The notes under the pieces are model-generated. The model was not told the DNA's origin, ran no database searches, and saw only the letters and a list, made by a program, of their open reading frames with translations. The translations under genes and the position numbers were made by a program. Below are positions 55,634 to 64,000 of a stretch of DNA of 64,000 nucleotides, in pieces (the stretch's first letter is position 1; every line of letters begins with the position of its first letter). This DNA is from Oceanicola granulosus HTCC2516 (GTDB taxonomy: Bacteria > Pseudomonadota > Alphaproteobacteria > Rhodobacterales > Rhodobacteraceae): positions 198,871 to 262,870 of the forward strand of contig NZ_CH724107.1 in the NCBI RefSeq assembly GCF_000153305.1, read 5' to 3'.

Positions 55634-57296
55634 TAGCCCGCCCCTTGTCGTCGGCCGGGTAGAGCGCCGCCTTGAACGGGTCGGGCCCGAGGCGGCGGTA
55701 GGCTTGCAGGAACGTCTCGTCGGCGCTCTCGCGCACGTCGAGGTAGGCGAAGATGAGCCGCTCGATGGCCGGCACGACGCCCTCGGCCGGGAAGCCCGGG
55801 CCGGCGCGCTCGCCGATGGAGGCGGTCTCGGTGCCGTCGCCCCCGAGCGTGATCTGGTAGTTCTCGACGCCCGCGCGGTCGAGCCCGAGGATGCCGATAT
55901 GGCCCACGTGGTGGTGGCCGCAGGCGTTGATGCAGCCCGAGATCTTGATCTTCATGTGGCCCACCTCGTGCTCGATCTTGAGCTCGTCGATGCGGGTCGC
56001 GATCTCCTGCGCGATGGGGATCGAGCGGGCGGTGGCGAGCGCGCAGTAATCCATGCCGGGGCAGGCGATGATGTCGGAGACCAGCCCGATGTTGGCCGTC
56101 GCGAGCCCGGCGCTCTTGAGGGCGGCGTGCAGCTCGGGGAGGTCGGCCTTGTGGACGTGGGGCAGGATGACGTTCTGCTCGTGACTGATGCGCAGCTCCT
56201 GGTGGCCGAAGCGCTCGGCGAGGTCGGCGAGCAGGCGCATCTGCTCGGCCGAGGCGTCGCCGGGCGTCGCGCCGTGCGCCTTCAGGGACACGGTCACGAT
56301 GGCGTAGCCCTCGGCCTTGTGGGCGGCGAGGTTGGTGTCGGCCCAGGCGCGGAACACCGGGTCGGCGGCGCGGGCGGCCTCGTAGGCGTCGGTCGGCGCG
56401 GTCTTGAAGGCCGGCGGCGCGAAGGCCCCGGTCAGCTCGGCGAGGAGCTGCTGGTCGACTCCGGTGAAGCCCGGGCGGATCTCGGCGAAGCGCTCCTCGA
56501 CCATGCGGCGGATCTCGTCGATGCCGTGCTCGTGGACGGTGATCTTGATGCGCGCCTTGTACTTGTTGTCGCGCCGCCCGATCAGGTTCCAGACCGAGAC
56601 GATGGCCTCGCAATAGGGCAGCAGGTCTTCGAGCGGCAGAAACTCGCGGACCACCTTGCCGATCATCGGCGTCCGGCCGAGGCCGCCGCCGACGATGACC
56701 TGCACGCCGGTCTCGCCGTCGCGCTCGACCATCTGCAGGCCGATGTCGTGCGACTTGACGACGGCCCGGTCGTTGGGCGCGCCGGTGACGGCGATCTTGA
56801 ACTTGCGGGGCAGGAACTGGAACTCGGGGTGATCGGTCGACCATTGCCGCAGCAGCTCGGCGACGGGGCGCGGATCGAGCAGCTCGTCGGCGGCGGCGCC
56901 GGCGAAGTGGTCGGCGGTGACGTTGCGGATCGTGTTGCCCGAGGTCTGGATGGCGTGCATCCCGACGTCGGCGAGCGCGTCGAGCATGTCGGGCACGTCG
57001 GCCAGCTTGGGCCAGTTGTACTGGATGTTCTGGCGCGTGGTGAAGTGGCCGTAGCCGCGGTCCCAGCGCTCCGCGATCATCGCCAGCTGGCGCATCTGGT
57101 CGGGGTTGAGGGTGCCGTAGGGGATCGCGACGCGCAGCATGTAGGCGTGGAGCTGCAGGTACAGCCCGTTCATCAGCCGCAGGGGCTTGAACTCGTCCTC
57201 GGTCAGGCTGCCGTCGACGCGGCGCTCGACCTGGCCGCGGAACTGGGCCACGCGCTCGCGCACGAAGGCTTCGTCGAACTCGGAATAGGTATACAT
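55623..57296 (-). CDS. cysI: Nitrite/sulfite reductase, siroheme [4Fe-4S] type
   Basis: This 557-residue enzyme has the two-fold repeat of siroheme reductases. The cluster and siroheme Cys are in ACPGMDYCALATA and GCINACGHHHVG, and RQNIQYNWPKLADVPDML is near the N-terminus. With cysG and cysH beside it the role is sulfite to sulfide. It lacks a flavoprotein subunit, so electrons likely come from ferredoxin, in line with fpr nearby. The start is ATG 57296 (MYTYSEFDEAF). Confidence 0.95.
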   Translation of the reverse strand: MYTYSEFDEAFVRERVAQFRGQVERRVDGSLTEDEFKPLRLMNGLYLQLHAYMLRVAIPYGTLNPDQMRQLAMIAERWDRGYGHFTTRQNIQYNWPKLADVPDMLDALADVGMHAIQTSGNTIRNVTADHFAGAAADELLDPRPVAELLRQWSTDHPEFQFLPRKFKIAVTGAPNDRAVVKSHDIGLQMVERDGETGVQVIVGGGLGRTPMIGKVVREFLPLEDLLPYCEAIVSVWNLIGRRDNKYKARIKITVHEHGIDEIRRMVEERFAEIRPGFTGVDQQLLAELTGAFAPPAFKTAPTDAYEAARAADPVFRAWADTNLAAHKAEGYAIVTVSLKAHGATPGDASAEQMRLLADLAERFGHQELRISHEQNVILPHVHKADLPELHAALKSAGLATANIGLVSDIIACPGMDYCALATARSIPIAQEIATRIDELKIEHEVGHMKIKISGCINACGHHHVGHIGILGLDRAGVENYQITLGGDGTETASIGERAGPGFPAEGVVPAIERLIFAYLDVRESADETFLQAYRRLGPDPFKAALYPADDKGRANAA

Positions 57297-57330
57297 GGGA
57301 AGTCTCGCTTTCTCGGCTAGCCGGGCGGGT

Positions 57331-57648
57331 CTACCGCGCCGCTTCGGCGGACTCGTCGGCCTGCTTGCCGTGGAAGTAGTTGGACGGTCCGAGGGTGCGG
57401 AACACCTCGCGGAAGTGCGTCGGCTCGGGGCCGTCGGGCCCGGCGACGGCGTCGGCGAGGTAGGGGCCGACGACGCGGTCGGGCTGGCTCGCCGCGAACA
57501 CCAGCCGCACCTGCGCCTCGGCCTCGTCCTCGAGCAGCTCGGCCTCGCGCATGTCGGTGCTCCAGCGGTCGTCGGCGGTCAGCCAGACGGCGTCGCCCTC
57601 GAGCAGGGCGTTGGCGGTCACGACCTTGGGGGTGAACTTGCGGCTCAT
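57331..57648 (-). CDS. DUF2849-family protein
   Basis: The 105-residue product begins KFTPKVVTANALLEGDAVWL and has VRLVFAASQPDRVVGPYLA, as in DUF2849. The family is found almost only between cysG and cysI in alphaproteobacteria, so it probably aids sulfite reductase or siroheme handling. No catalytic motif is seen. Its start overlaps the cysG stop (ATGA). Confidence 0.88.
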   Translation of the reverse strand: MSRKFTPKVVTANALLEGDAVWLTADDRWSTDMREAELLEDEAEAQVRLVFAASQPDRVVGPYLADAVAGPDGPEPTHFREVFRTLGPSNYFHGKQADESAEAAR

Positions 57649-59075
57649 CGGGCAATCTCCGTGGTGAGGGCGGCGGGCAGGTCGCTCGGCAGGTCTGCGA
57701 CCAGGTCGGGAGCGGCGGCGAGCGCGGCGCGGGGCGCGAGGCCGTAGAGGATCAGCGCGGGGCCGTCGAGGCCGGCCTCGGTGAGCGTCGGCTCGAGCTG
57801 GGCGAGGGTGGTCGCGAGCACCCGCTGGTCGGGGCGGGAGGCGTTCTCGATCACCGTCACCGGGGTCGCCGCCGCGGCGCCGTGCATCAGCAGCCGGCCC
57901 TGCACGAACCGCGCCGAGCGCTTGCCCATGTAGATCGCGGCGACCTCGCCGTCGCGGGCGAGCCCGGCCCAGTCGTGCTCGGCGAAGCCGGCGAGGTCGT
58001 GGCCGGTCAGCAGCCGCACGGCCGAGTTGCGGCCGCGCCGGGTGAGGCTCTGGCCGATGGAGGCGACGGCGGCGGAGGCGGCGGTGATCCCGGGCACGAC
58101 GCGCCAGTCGATGCCGGCGGCGTCCACCGCCTCGATCTCCTCGTCGAGCCGGCCGAAGACGGTCGGATCGCCCGACTTGAGCCGCACCACGTGATGGCCG
58201 GCGCGGGCATGGGCGACGATGGCGGCGTTGATGTCGTCCTGGCTGACGGAGGGGCCGAAGCCTTCCTTGCCGGCCGAGACCAGCACCGCCTCGCGGCGGG
58301 CGAGCTCGAGGATCTCGGGCGTCACGAGGCGGTCGTGGATCACCACGTCGGCGGCGTCGAGGGCCTTGCGGGCCTTGAGGGTGAGCAGCTCCGGATCGCC
58401 GGGGCCGGCGCCGACGAAGTCGACGCGGCCGGGCGCGGCGTCGGCGGCGAGGTGCTCGGCGAGCAGGTTCTCCAGCGCCGCACGCACGGCGTCCTCGCCG
58501 GCCTCGATGGCGCGGGGACCGGCGCCGAAATAGTAGGCGCTCCAGAAATCGCGGCGCTTGCGGCCGAAGGGCAGGGCGTCGGCGGCGTGGCGGAAGGCCT
58601 TGCCAATGCGCGCGAGGGGGCCGAGCGTCGCCGGCAGGCGCGCCTCGAGGTCGGCCTTGATCGCGCGGGCGAGGACCGGAGCCGCGCCCTCGGTGCCGAT
58701 GGCGACGGTGACGGGGTCGCGGTCGACGATGGCGGGGGTGATGAAGTCGCTGTCGAACAGGTTGTCGACGATGTTGACGAGCGCGCCGGCGGCGTGGCCG
58801 ATGGCGGCGACGCGGGCGTCCTCGGCGGCGTCGTCGGTGGCGGCGTAGACCAGCCGGGCGCAGATCGCGTCGCCGTGCGCCAGCGGGCGGCGCACCAGGG
58901 TGAGCTTCCCTTCGGCGGCCCAGGCCTCGATCTCGGGCGCCGGACGGTCCGCGTAGACGGCGAGGTTGGCTTCGGTCTTCAGCAGCAGCCGCAGCTTGGC
59001 GAGCGCCGTCTCGCCACCGCCCGCCAGCACCACGCGCTGGCCGGAGAGGTCGAGGAAGATCGGGAAGTGCTGCAT
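57645..59075 (-). CDS. cysG: Siroheme synthase CysG
   Basis: The 476-residue trifunctional protein has an N-terminal precorrin-2 dehydrogenase/ferrochelatase part (FPIFLDLSGQRVVLAGGGET) and a C-terminal uroporphyrinogen-III methyltransferase part (VDFVGAGPGDPELLTLKAR). It makes siroheme for the adjacent sulfite reductase. I chose ATG 59075 because GGAGAC precedes it and the conserved MQHFPIF start fits. It leads the operon cysG-DUF2849-cysI-cysH-DUF934-fpr. Confidence 0.95.
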   Translation of the reverse strand: MQHFPIFLDLSGQRVVLAGGGETALAKLRLLLKTEANLAVYADRPAPEIEAWAAEGKLTLVRRPLAHGDAICARLVYAATDDAAEDARVAAIGHAAGALVNIVDNLFDSDFITPAIVDRDPVTVAIGTEGAAPVLARAIKADLEARLPATLGPLARIGKAFRHAADALPFGRKRRDFWSAYYFGAGPRAIEAGEDAVRAALENLLAEHLAADAAPGRVDFVGAGPGDPELLTLKARKALDAADVVIHDRLVTPEILELARREAVLVSAGKEGFGPSVSQDDINAAIVAHARAGHHVVRLKSGDPTVFGRLDEEIEAVDAAGIDWRVVPGITAASAAVASIGQSLTRRGRNSAVRLLTGHDLAGFAEHDWAGLARDGEVAAIYMGKRSARFVQGRLLMHGAAAATPVTVIENASRPDQRVLATTLAQLEPTLTEAGLDGPALILYGLAPRAALAAAPDLVADLPSDLPAALTTEIAR

Positions 59076-59209
59076 TGCGGGTCTCCGTTTCTCACGCTCG
59101 ATATAGAACACTGTCCTTGTTGTTGCCTATATCCGCCGTAGAATAAGAACATCCGTTCCGTGTGAGCGGAAGTTTGGGACGCATGTGCAAGGCTGGGAGG
59201 GCTGGTGGA

Positions 59210-59671
59210 ATGGCTGTTCGCGTAGACGAGACCGATCGGAGGATCCTGTCCGAATTGCAAGCGGATGCGAGCCGCTCGCTCGACGAGATCGCGAAGGCGG
59301 TGGGCAGTTCCAAGACCCCGGTCTGGAACCGGATCCGCAAGCTGCGCGAGGCCGGGATCATCGGCCGCCAGACCGTCGAGCTCGACGCCGACGCGCTGGG
59401 GTTCGAGGCGTGTTTCTTCGTGCTGATCCGCACGTCCGAGCACGAGGCGGCGTGGCAGCGGCGGTTTCTCGACGCGCTGCAGGCCCGGCCCGAGGTGCAG
59501 GAGGCGCACCGGCTGGCGGGGGATATCGACTACATCCTGAAGGTGCGGGTGAAGAACGCGCGCGCCTACGACGCCTTCTACCAGGCGCTGATCTCGGAGG
59601 TGCGGGTGCACAACGTGACGGCGTTGCTGTCGATGGAGGAGATCAAGTCGACGCAGGCGTTGCCGTTGTAG
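59210..59671 (+). CDS. Lrp/AsnC-family transcriptional regulator
   Basis: The 153-residue regulator has an N-terminal HTH (DETDRRILSELQADASRSLD and SSKTPVWNRIRKLREAGII) and an AsnC/RAM ligand-binding domain. I chose ATG 59210, since the HTH begins right after it and GGAGGG is upstream. It is divergent from cysG with about 135 nt between them. It probably regulates the sulfate operon in response to an amino acid such as cysteine, by inference from position. Confidence 0.92.
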   Translation: MAVRVDETDRRILSELQADASRSLDEIAKAVGSSKTPVWNRIRKLREAGIIGRQTVELDADALGFEACFFVLIRTSEHEAAWQRRFLDALQARPEVQEAHRLAGDIDYILKVRVKNARAYDAFYQALISEVRVHNVTALLSMEEIKSTQALPL

Positions 59672-59685
59672 GGGCGGTACGCGGG

Positions 59686-59712
59686 GGGTGCGCGATGAAT
59701 GCGCACCCTACG
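59686..59712 (+). repeat. 27-nt dispersed hairpin repeat copy
   Basis: It is identical over 27 nt to 38940-38966: arms GGGTGCGC and GCGCACCC, loop GATGAAT, tail TACG. It lies between the convergent Lrp/AsnC and bpt genes, 15 nt after the Lrp/AsnC stop and about 7 nt beyond bpt. A hairpin here may end both transcripts. Confidence 0.7.
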
Positions 59713-59718
59713 GCGGTG

Positions 59719-60564
59719 TCAGCCGTCGCGGCGGACGGGGCGGGAATCGGGGAGGGTGATGCGGGCCACCTGCTCGGCGATGGGCGGCACGGCGAGGGGG
59801 TGGGTGTCGGCCGCGAAGCGCTCGGGCGCGTCGAGACGGGTCCAGCTGCCGCGATGATAGACCTCGAGGCCGGAGAAGCGGGCCTTGTAGCCCATCTTCG
59901 GACTGCCGGGCACCCAATAGCCGAGGTAGACGTAAGGCAGGCCCATCTCGCGGGCCAGTGCGATGTGGTCGAGCACGACGTGCGTGCCGAGGGAATCGCG
60001 CGCGAGCGACGGGTCGAAGAACGAGTAGACCATCGACAACCCGTCATCGAGCACGTCCGTCAGGCACACCGCCGAGAGGCCGCCATAGGGGTGGCCGGCG
60101 TCGTCGGCGGGCTCGGTGTATTCGATGATGCGCGAGCGGATCGGGGTCTCCTCGATCATCGCGGCGAACTCGAAGACATCCATGTCGGCCATGCCGCCCG
60201 TCGCGTGGCGGCTGTCGAGGTAGTCGCGGAACAGCGCGTACTGGTCCTCCGTCGCCCAGGGCGCGGCGACGCGGCGGCGCAGCCGGGCGTTGCGCTTGAG
60301 CACCCGGCGCTGGCTGCGGCTGGGGGCGAAGCGCGAGATGTCGATGCGCGCCGACAGGCAGGCGGAGCAGTCGGCGCAGGACGGGCGGTAGAGGACGTTC
60401 TGGCTGCGGCGGAAGCCCTGCTTGGAGAGCGTGTCGTTGAGTTGCTCGGCGTTGTCGCCCTGCAGCGCGGTGAACAGCTTACGCTCCATCCGCCCCTCGA
60501 GATAGGGGCAGGGCTGCGGGGCCGTGACGTAGAATTGCGGCGCAAGGGGGAGCGTGTGGCGCAT
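59719..60564 (-). CDS. bpt: Aspartate/glutamate leucyltransferase
   Basis: The 281-residue protein is an aminoacyl-tRNA-protein transferase of the Bpt (ATE-fold) family. It has [19 protein letters not shown] and [11 protein letters not shown]-like [14 protein letters not shown], then [20 protein letters not shown]. It adds leucine from Leu-tRNA to N-terminal Asp or Glu, marking proteins for ClpS/ClpAP degradation. It is a single gene near a convergent Lrp/AsnC gene. Confidence 0.94.
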   Translation of the reverse strand: MRHTLPLAPQFYVTAPQPCPYLEGRMERKLFTALQGDNAEQLNDTLSKQGFRRSQNVLYRPSCADCSACLSARIDISRFAPSRSQRRVLKRNARLRRRVAAPWATEDQYALFRDYLDSRHATGGMADMDVFEFAAMIEETPIRSRIIEYTEPADDAGHPYGGLSAVCLTDVLDDGLSMVYSFFDPSLARDSLGTHVVLDHIALAREMGLPYVYLGYWVPGSPKMGYKARFSGLEVYHRGSWTRLDAPERFAADTHPLAVPPIAEQVARITLPDSRPVRRDG

Positions 60565-60644
60565 GGGCGATCCTCTCTTGTCCCGGAGGCGACGTTAACA
60601 ACCGCCTCCCGTCGCGCCAAGCCCCCTGCGGGCGCGGCGGCGGG

Positions 60645-61109
60645 CTAGCGCGGACGCCGGATCGCGGCGGTGCCGAGGACGTGGTCGGAGAGGCCCTGGT
60701 GGCGGCGGGTGGTCAGCATCAGCCCGATGGAGGCGACCTGCGCCAGCATCACCGCGACCGAGACCTGGTAGCCCAGCGTGTGCAGGAAGGCGGTGCCGTT
60801 GGACAGCCGTTCGCCGTCGTGCTCGCGCAGTTCGATCCCCGCGACCATCATGCCCGGCGTCGCCGAGGCGGTGGCCAGCGACGACCAGCGGTAGAGGAAG
60901 CCCACCGCGAGCATCATCAGCGGGAAGAAGAACAGCCCCGTGAACAGGGTGAAGGGGACGAGGATGGCCGCGCCGATGGCGATGAGCGTCACGTCGATCA
61001 GCCACGCGACGAGGCGGCGCGTGGGGATGTGGCGGTAGAAGTCGGGCCGCAGGTCCGGGTCGGGGAGCCGGGTCGCGGCGAAGCGGTCGGGGCGGGAGGC
61101 GGCGTGCAT
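60645..61109 (-). CDS. RDD-family membrane protein
   Basis: The 154-residue product has three membrane helices and the RDD family arrangement: RLVAWLIDVTLIAIGAAILV, then GFLYRWSSLATASATPGMMV, and LHTLGYQVSVAVML. In the first helix the usual Arg-Asp pair is partly kept (R and D in RLVAWLID). RDD proteins may be ion antiporters, but this is not proven here. It is 81 nt beyond bpt on the same strand. Confidence 0.87.
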   Translation of the reverse strand: MHAASRPDRFAATRLPDPDLRPDFYRHIPTRRLVAWLIDVTLIAIGAAILVPFTLFTGLFFFPLMMLAVGFLYRWSSLATASATPGMMVAGIELREHDGERLSNGTAFLHTLGYQVSVAVMLAQVASIGLMLTTRRHQGLSDHVLGTAAIRRPR

Positions 61110-61181
61110 CGGGTCCGATCCTTTCGGCGGCGTTGTCAGGGTGGGGGAGGCGGCCCCCGCATGGGGGCCGCATCCGGGCGA

Positions 61182-61622
61182 TCAGGCCTCGCGGGCGTCG
61201 TTTTCGTGGGTGGCCTTGCGGGCGCGGTCTTCCATGAACTGGTCGAACTCGGCCTTGTCCTTGGCCTCGCGCAGGCGCTCGAGGAAGGCTTCGAAGCTGG
61301 CCTGCTCGTCCTCGAGCCGGCGCAGGGTCTCGGCCTTGTAGGCGTCGAAGGCGGCGTTGCCCGAGGAGCGCGTGGCGTAGGCGAAACCGGGGCGGCTCAT
61401 GGCACGGGCGGGCGAGCGGCGGGAGAACATGCGTTTGCTCCAGATCATGTAGACGAGAAGGGCGAGGCCGACGGGCCAGATGAAGACGAAGCCGAGGATC
61501 ATGGCGACGATCCAGGCACCGCGGCCACGTGCGTCGAGCCAGGCCTCGGCGCGGCCGAGCAGCGAGAGGATGTCGCGGGCCCCGAACGACTTCGACGGGG
61601 TGGACAGGGATGCGTCAGACAT
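61182..61622 (-). CDS. DUF2852-family protein
   Basis: The 146-residue protein has one or two membrane helices (AWIVAMILGFVFIWPVGLAL) and a C-terminal coiled region beginning TLRRLEDEQASFEAFLERLR, consistent with DUF2852 of alphaproteobacteria. Function is unknown. ATG 61622 has AGGAGA before it and is preferred over an upstream ATG at 61661. The upstream gap is AT-richer and may hold its promoter. Confidence 0.85.
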   Translation of the reverse strand: MSDASLSTPSKSFGARDILSLLGRAEAWLDARGRGAWIVAMILGFVFIWPVGLALLVYMIWSKRMFSRRSPARAMSRPGFAYATRSSGNAAFDAYKAETLRRLEDEQASFEAFLERLREAKDKAEFDQFMEDRARKATHENDAREA

Positions 61623-61766
61623 TTGGGTCTCCTGTTGGGGGCTGATGTAAATCCGTTTCACATATCAGCATATCGGAAGCCGGCCCGGACCCTTCAAGGG
61701 TTCATGTTAAGGTTTTTCACATGAATCGGGTAAGCGCCTGTTTTGAAACGAGTCTATCGGGGTGTC

Positions 61767-62027
61767 TCACTGGCTGAGCATGCCCGCGAGCATCGAGCCG
61801 AGGGCGACGAAATGGATCAGCATCAGCGCCCGGTCGTTCCAGAGGACGCCGACGATCAGCCAGCCGAGCACGCCGAACAGGAACAGGTAGAGGTTCCACG
61901 GCGTCCAGCCGAAGCCCGTCGCGGCGTAGCCGAGGATTTGGATGACGGACGCGACCCACTTGATTACGAAGGCGGTCTGGCCGGAGTTTCGGGCGCGGGG
62001 GGTGGCGAGCAGTTTTGCTGTTGTCAT
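61767..62027 (-). CDS. Small membrane protein
   Basis: This 86-residue protein has two to three membrane helices: VIKWVASVIQILGYAATGFG, LYLFLFGVLGWLIVGVLW and LIHFVALGSMLAGM. A GGAGG site precedes the ATG. I do not assign a function. Similar small proteins appear in Rhodobacteraceae, from memory. It is divergent from the LysR gene. Confidence 0.78.
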   Translation of the reverse strand: MTTAKLLATPRARNSGQTAFVIKWVASVIQILGYAATGFGWTPWNLYLFLFGVLGWLIVGVLWNDRALMLIHFVALGSMLAGMLSQ

Positions 62028-62124
62028 TGGTTGGCCTCCATGCGGCTGGTTGTGCTTTCAGGTAGGCGCTGTAGGCTGAGACGGCGAACCAGATGTGCTG
62101 GTGGCGGGATGGAGAAAATCTACT

Positions 62125-63009
62125 GTGGTGAGCGAAGCCGGGCTGCCGCCGCTGAACGGGTTGCGCGCCTTCGCGGCGGCGGGGCGGCATCTGAGCTTCC
62201 GCGCGGCGGCCGAGGACCTGGGCGTCACACAAGGGGCGGTGGCCCAGCAGGTGCGGGGGCTGGAGGAGGCGCTCGGGCTGCGGCTGTTCCTGCGCGAGCC
62301 GCGCGGGCTGGCCTTCACCGAGGCGGGGCGGGCGTATCATGCGGCGGTGACACGGGCCTTTGCGCAGCTCCTCGAGGCGACGGGGGCGCTGCGGGCGACG
62401 CCGTCGCGGGTGACGATCAGCGTGACGCCGACCTTTGCGTCGAAGTGGCTGATCCCGCGGCTCGGAGAGCTTGGCGAGGCGCATCCCGACATCGACCTGC
62501 GCATCACCGCGACCGACCGGGTGCTGAGCTTTCACGGCGACGGGATCGACCTCGCCGTCCGGCAGGGGCGGCCGCCGTTCGGGGCGAGCCTGCGGGCGAA
62601 TTTGCTGTTCGCGCAGGAGGTCGTGGCGGTCTGCGCGCCCGGTCTCGTCGCGGGCGAGAGCCTGCCGCTCGACGCGGCGGGGACGGCGCGCCGGACCTTG
62701 CTGCACGACACGCACGACCTGTGGCCGGCGTTCGCCGAGGTGGCGTTCGGGCGGCCGGTCGCGCCGGCGCGAGGGCTGCGGCTCAACCAGACGAGCCTGA
62801 CGCTCGACGCGGCGCTGGCGGGGCAGGGGATCGCGCTGGCGAGCCGGTTCCTCGTCGCGCGGGACCTGGCGGCGGGGCGGCTGGTGTGCCCGCTCGACGC
62901 GGTGCTCGACGGCGGGCACGGCTTCCACCTGCTCGCGCCGCGCCAAGGCGCGTCGGAGGCGGCGGCGCGGGTGCGGGGCTGGCTGCTGGCGATGGCGGAG
63001 CGCGCGTGA
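62125..63009 (+). CDS. LysR-family transcriptional regulator (GcvA-like)
   Basis: The 294-residue regulator has the LysR HTH (LPPLNGLRAFAAAGRHLSFR and AAEDLGVTQGAVAQQVRGLE) and a C-terminal substrate-binding domain resembling GcvA. The start is a GTG at 62125 or 62128; GGAG at 62111-62114 fits the first better. ATG 62095 is too far upstream. It is divergent from a small membrane protein gene. Its target is unknown. Confidence 0.88.
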   Translation: MVSEAGLPPLNGLRAFAAAGRHLSFRAAAEDLGVTQGAVAQQVRGLEEALGLRLFLREPRGLAFTEAGRAYHAAVTRAFAQLLEATGALRATPSRVTISVTPTFASKWLIPRLGELGEAHPDIDLRITATDRVLSFHGDGIDLAVRQGRPPFGASLRANLLFAQEVVAVCAPGLVAGESLPLDAAGTARRTLLHDTHDLWPAFAEVAFGRPVAPARGLRLNQTSLTLDAALAGQGIALASRFLVARDLAAGRLVCPLDAVLDGGHGFHLLAPRQGASEAAARVRGWLLAMAERA

Positions 63010-63020
63010 GGGGGCGCGCG

Positions 63021-64000
63021 TCAGCCGCCGGTGTGGCTCATGTGGCGGCTGACACGGCCGTCGACGGTCTGGCGGGAATAGTCGAAATCGTGGCCGCGCG
63101 GCTTGAGCGCGATGGCGGCGCGGATGGCGTCCTCGAGCGGCGCATCGGCCTCGCAGGCGCGCAGGGGCGCGCGCAGGTCGGCGTGGCCCTCCTGGCCGAG
63201 GCAGGTGTAGATCTCGCCGGTGCAGGTGACGCGCACGCGGTTGCAGGATTCACAGAAATTGTGGCTCAGCGGGGTGATGAAGCCGATCTTCTGGCCGGTC
63301 TCCTCGAGCCGGACGTAGCGGGCGGGGCCGCCGGTGCTCTCGGGAAGGTCGGTGAGGGTGTAGCGCTCGGCGAGGCGGGCGCGCAGGTCGCCGAGCGACC
63401 AATATTGGCCGAGGCGGTCCTCGTTGCCGATATCGCCCATGGGCATGACCTCGATCCAGGTGAGGTCCATGTCGCGCTCGGCGCAGAAGCGGGTGAGGGT
63501 GAGTAGCTCGTCATCGTTGAAGTCCTTCAGCGCGACGGCGTTGAGCTTGACGCGCAGGCCCGCCGCCTGCGCCGCGTCGAGGCCGCGCAGCACCTGGGGC
63601 AGGCGGCCCCAGCGGGTGACGCGGGCGAACTTGGCCTCGTCGAGCGTGTCGAGGGAGACGTTGACGCGGCGCACGCCGGCGGCGGCGAGGTCGGTGGCGA
63701 AGCGCTCGAGCTGGGAGCCGTTGGTGGTCAGCGTCAGCTCCTTGAGGGCGCCGCTGTCGAGGTGGCGCGACATGGCGTGGAAGAAGGTCATGATCTCGCG
63801 GCGCACCAGGGGCTCGCCGCCGGTGATGCGCAGCTTCTCGACGCCGAGCCGCACGAAGGCGGAGCAGAGCCGGTCGAGCTCCTCGAGGGTCAGCAGCTCC
63901 TTCTTGGGCAGGAACGTCATGTTCTCGGACATGCAGTAGACGCAGCGGAAATCGCAGCGGTCGGTGACCGAGACCCGGAGGTAGCGGATGGCGCGTTGGA
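63021..64000 (-). CDS. moaA: GTP 3',8-cyclase MoaA (partial, N-terminus outside window)
   Basis: The reading frame runs off the right edge. The radical SAM cluster motif CDFRCVYC is visible near the edge, encoded before MSENM. Further marks are [15 protein letters not shown], the second cluster Cys in [20 protein letters not shown], and the C-terminal Gly-Gly (SHTGG) needed by MoaA. It converts GTP to the first intermediate of molybdenum cofactor synthesis. Only the first residues are missing. Confidence 0.95.
   Translation of the reverse strand, partial: QRAIRYLRVSVTDRCDFRCVYCMSENMTFLPKKELLTLEELDRLCSAFVRLGVEKLRITGGEPLVRREIMTFFHAMSRHLDSGALKELTLTTNGSQLERFATDLAAAGVRRVNVSLDTLDEAKFARVTRWGRLPQVLRGLDAAQAAGLRVKLNAVALKDFNDDELLTLTRFCAERDMDLTWIEVMPMGDIGNEDRLGQYWSLGDLRARLAERYTLTDLPESTGGPARYVRLEETGQKIGFITPLSHNFCESCNRVRVTCTGEIYTCLGQEGHADLRAPLRACEADAPLEDAIRAAIALKPRGHDFDYSRQTVDGRVSRHMSHTGG

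Overview
The window is a GC-rich, gene-dense stretch of bacterial chromosome. The gene set and intergenic repeats suggest an alphaproteobacterium, most likely of the Rhodobacteraceae (Roseobacter) type. Pointers are divergent urt and ure gene sets, an assimilatory sulfate operon with DUF2849 and DUF934 genes, an alphaproteobacterial GTTC-N7-GTTC SOS box before uvrA, DUF2852 and ExoD genes, and a leucyltransferase of the Bpt family. No rRNA, tRNA or CRISPR array was seen. The assignment is inferred from gene content only.

Layout. 1-10757: a catabolic cluster controlled by an IclR regulator, with a PLP lyase (partial), SMP-30 lactonase, aspartoacylase-type deacylase, M81 peptidase, a five-gene dipeptide/oligopeptide ABC transporter and an RraA-type aldolase. 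Three similar palindromic sites lie in its control regions. 10758-12640: an AT-richer island with two minus-strand genes, a membrane protein with a cyclic-nucleotide-binding domain followed by a class III nucleotidyl cyclase. This is the layout of a Pycsar antiphage system (PycTM plus PycC) and is the most interesting content of the window. 12746-14643: ROK regulator and ExoD-like protein. 14764-19551: a ferric-iron/phosphonate-type ABC importer whose last gene is a PP2C-like phosphatase. 19598-24443: FAH-family hydrolase, then a surface-glycan locus with three related family-2 glycosyltransferases and a sulfotransferase. 24710-27686: Fe superoxide dismutase, DUF302 protein, a small hydrophilic protein, host-attachment-family protein and RarD-type permease.

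27763-38952: nitrogen scavenging from urea. The high-affinity urea importer urtABCDE (minus strand) diverges from the urease operon ureDABCEFG (plus strand). 38962-48436: LOG-family protein, a large repeat-rich LysM protein, an Atm1-type ABC exporter, two overlapping MFS genes and an ArsR-SRPBCC-DUF1761 operon. 48611-53384: uvrA with its SOS box, infC starting at a rare ATA codon, and an acidic membrane-anchored protein.

53511-59671: assimilatory sulfate reduction, with cysG, DUF2849, cysI, cysH, DUF934 and a ferredoxin-NADP reductase in one direction and a divergent Lrp/AsnC regulator. 59719-64000: Bpt, RDD protein, DUF2852 protein, small membrane protein, LysR regulator and a partial moaA. 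Small dispersed hairpin repeats lie in several intergenic gaps. One 27-nt hairpin family occurs three times, twice identically, and one copy supplies the ureG stop codon.
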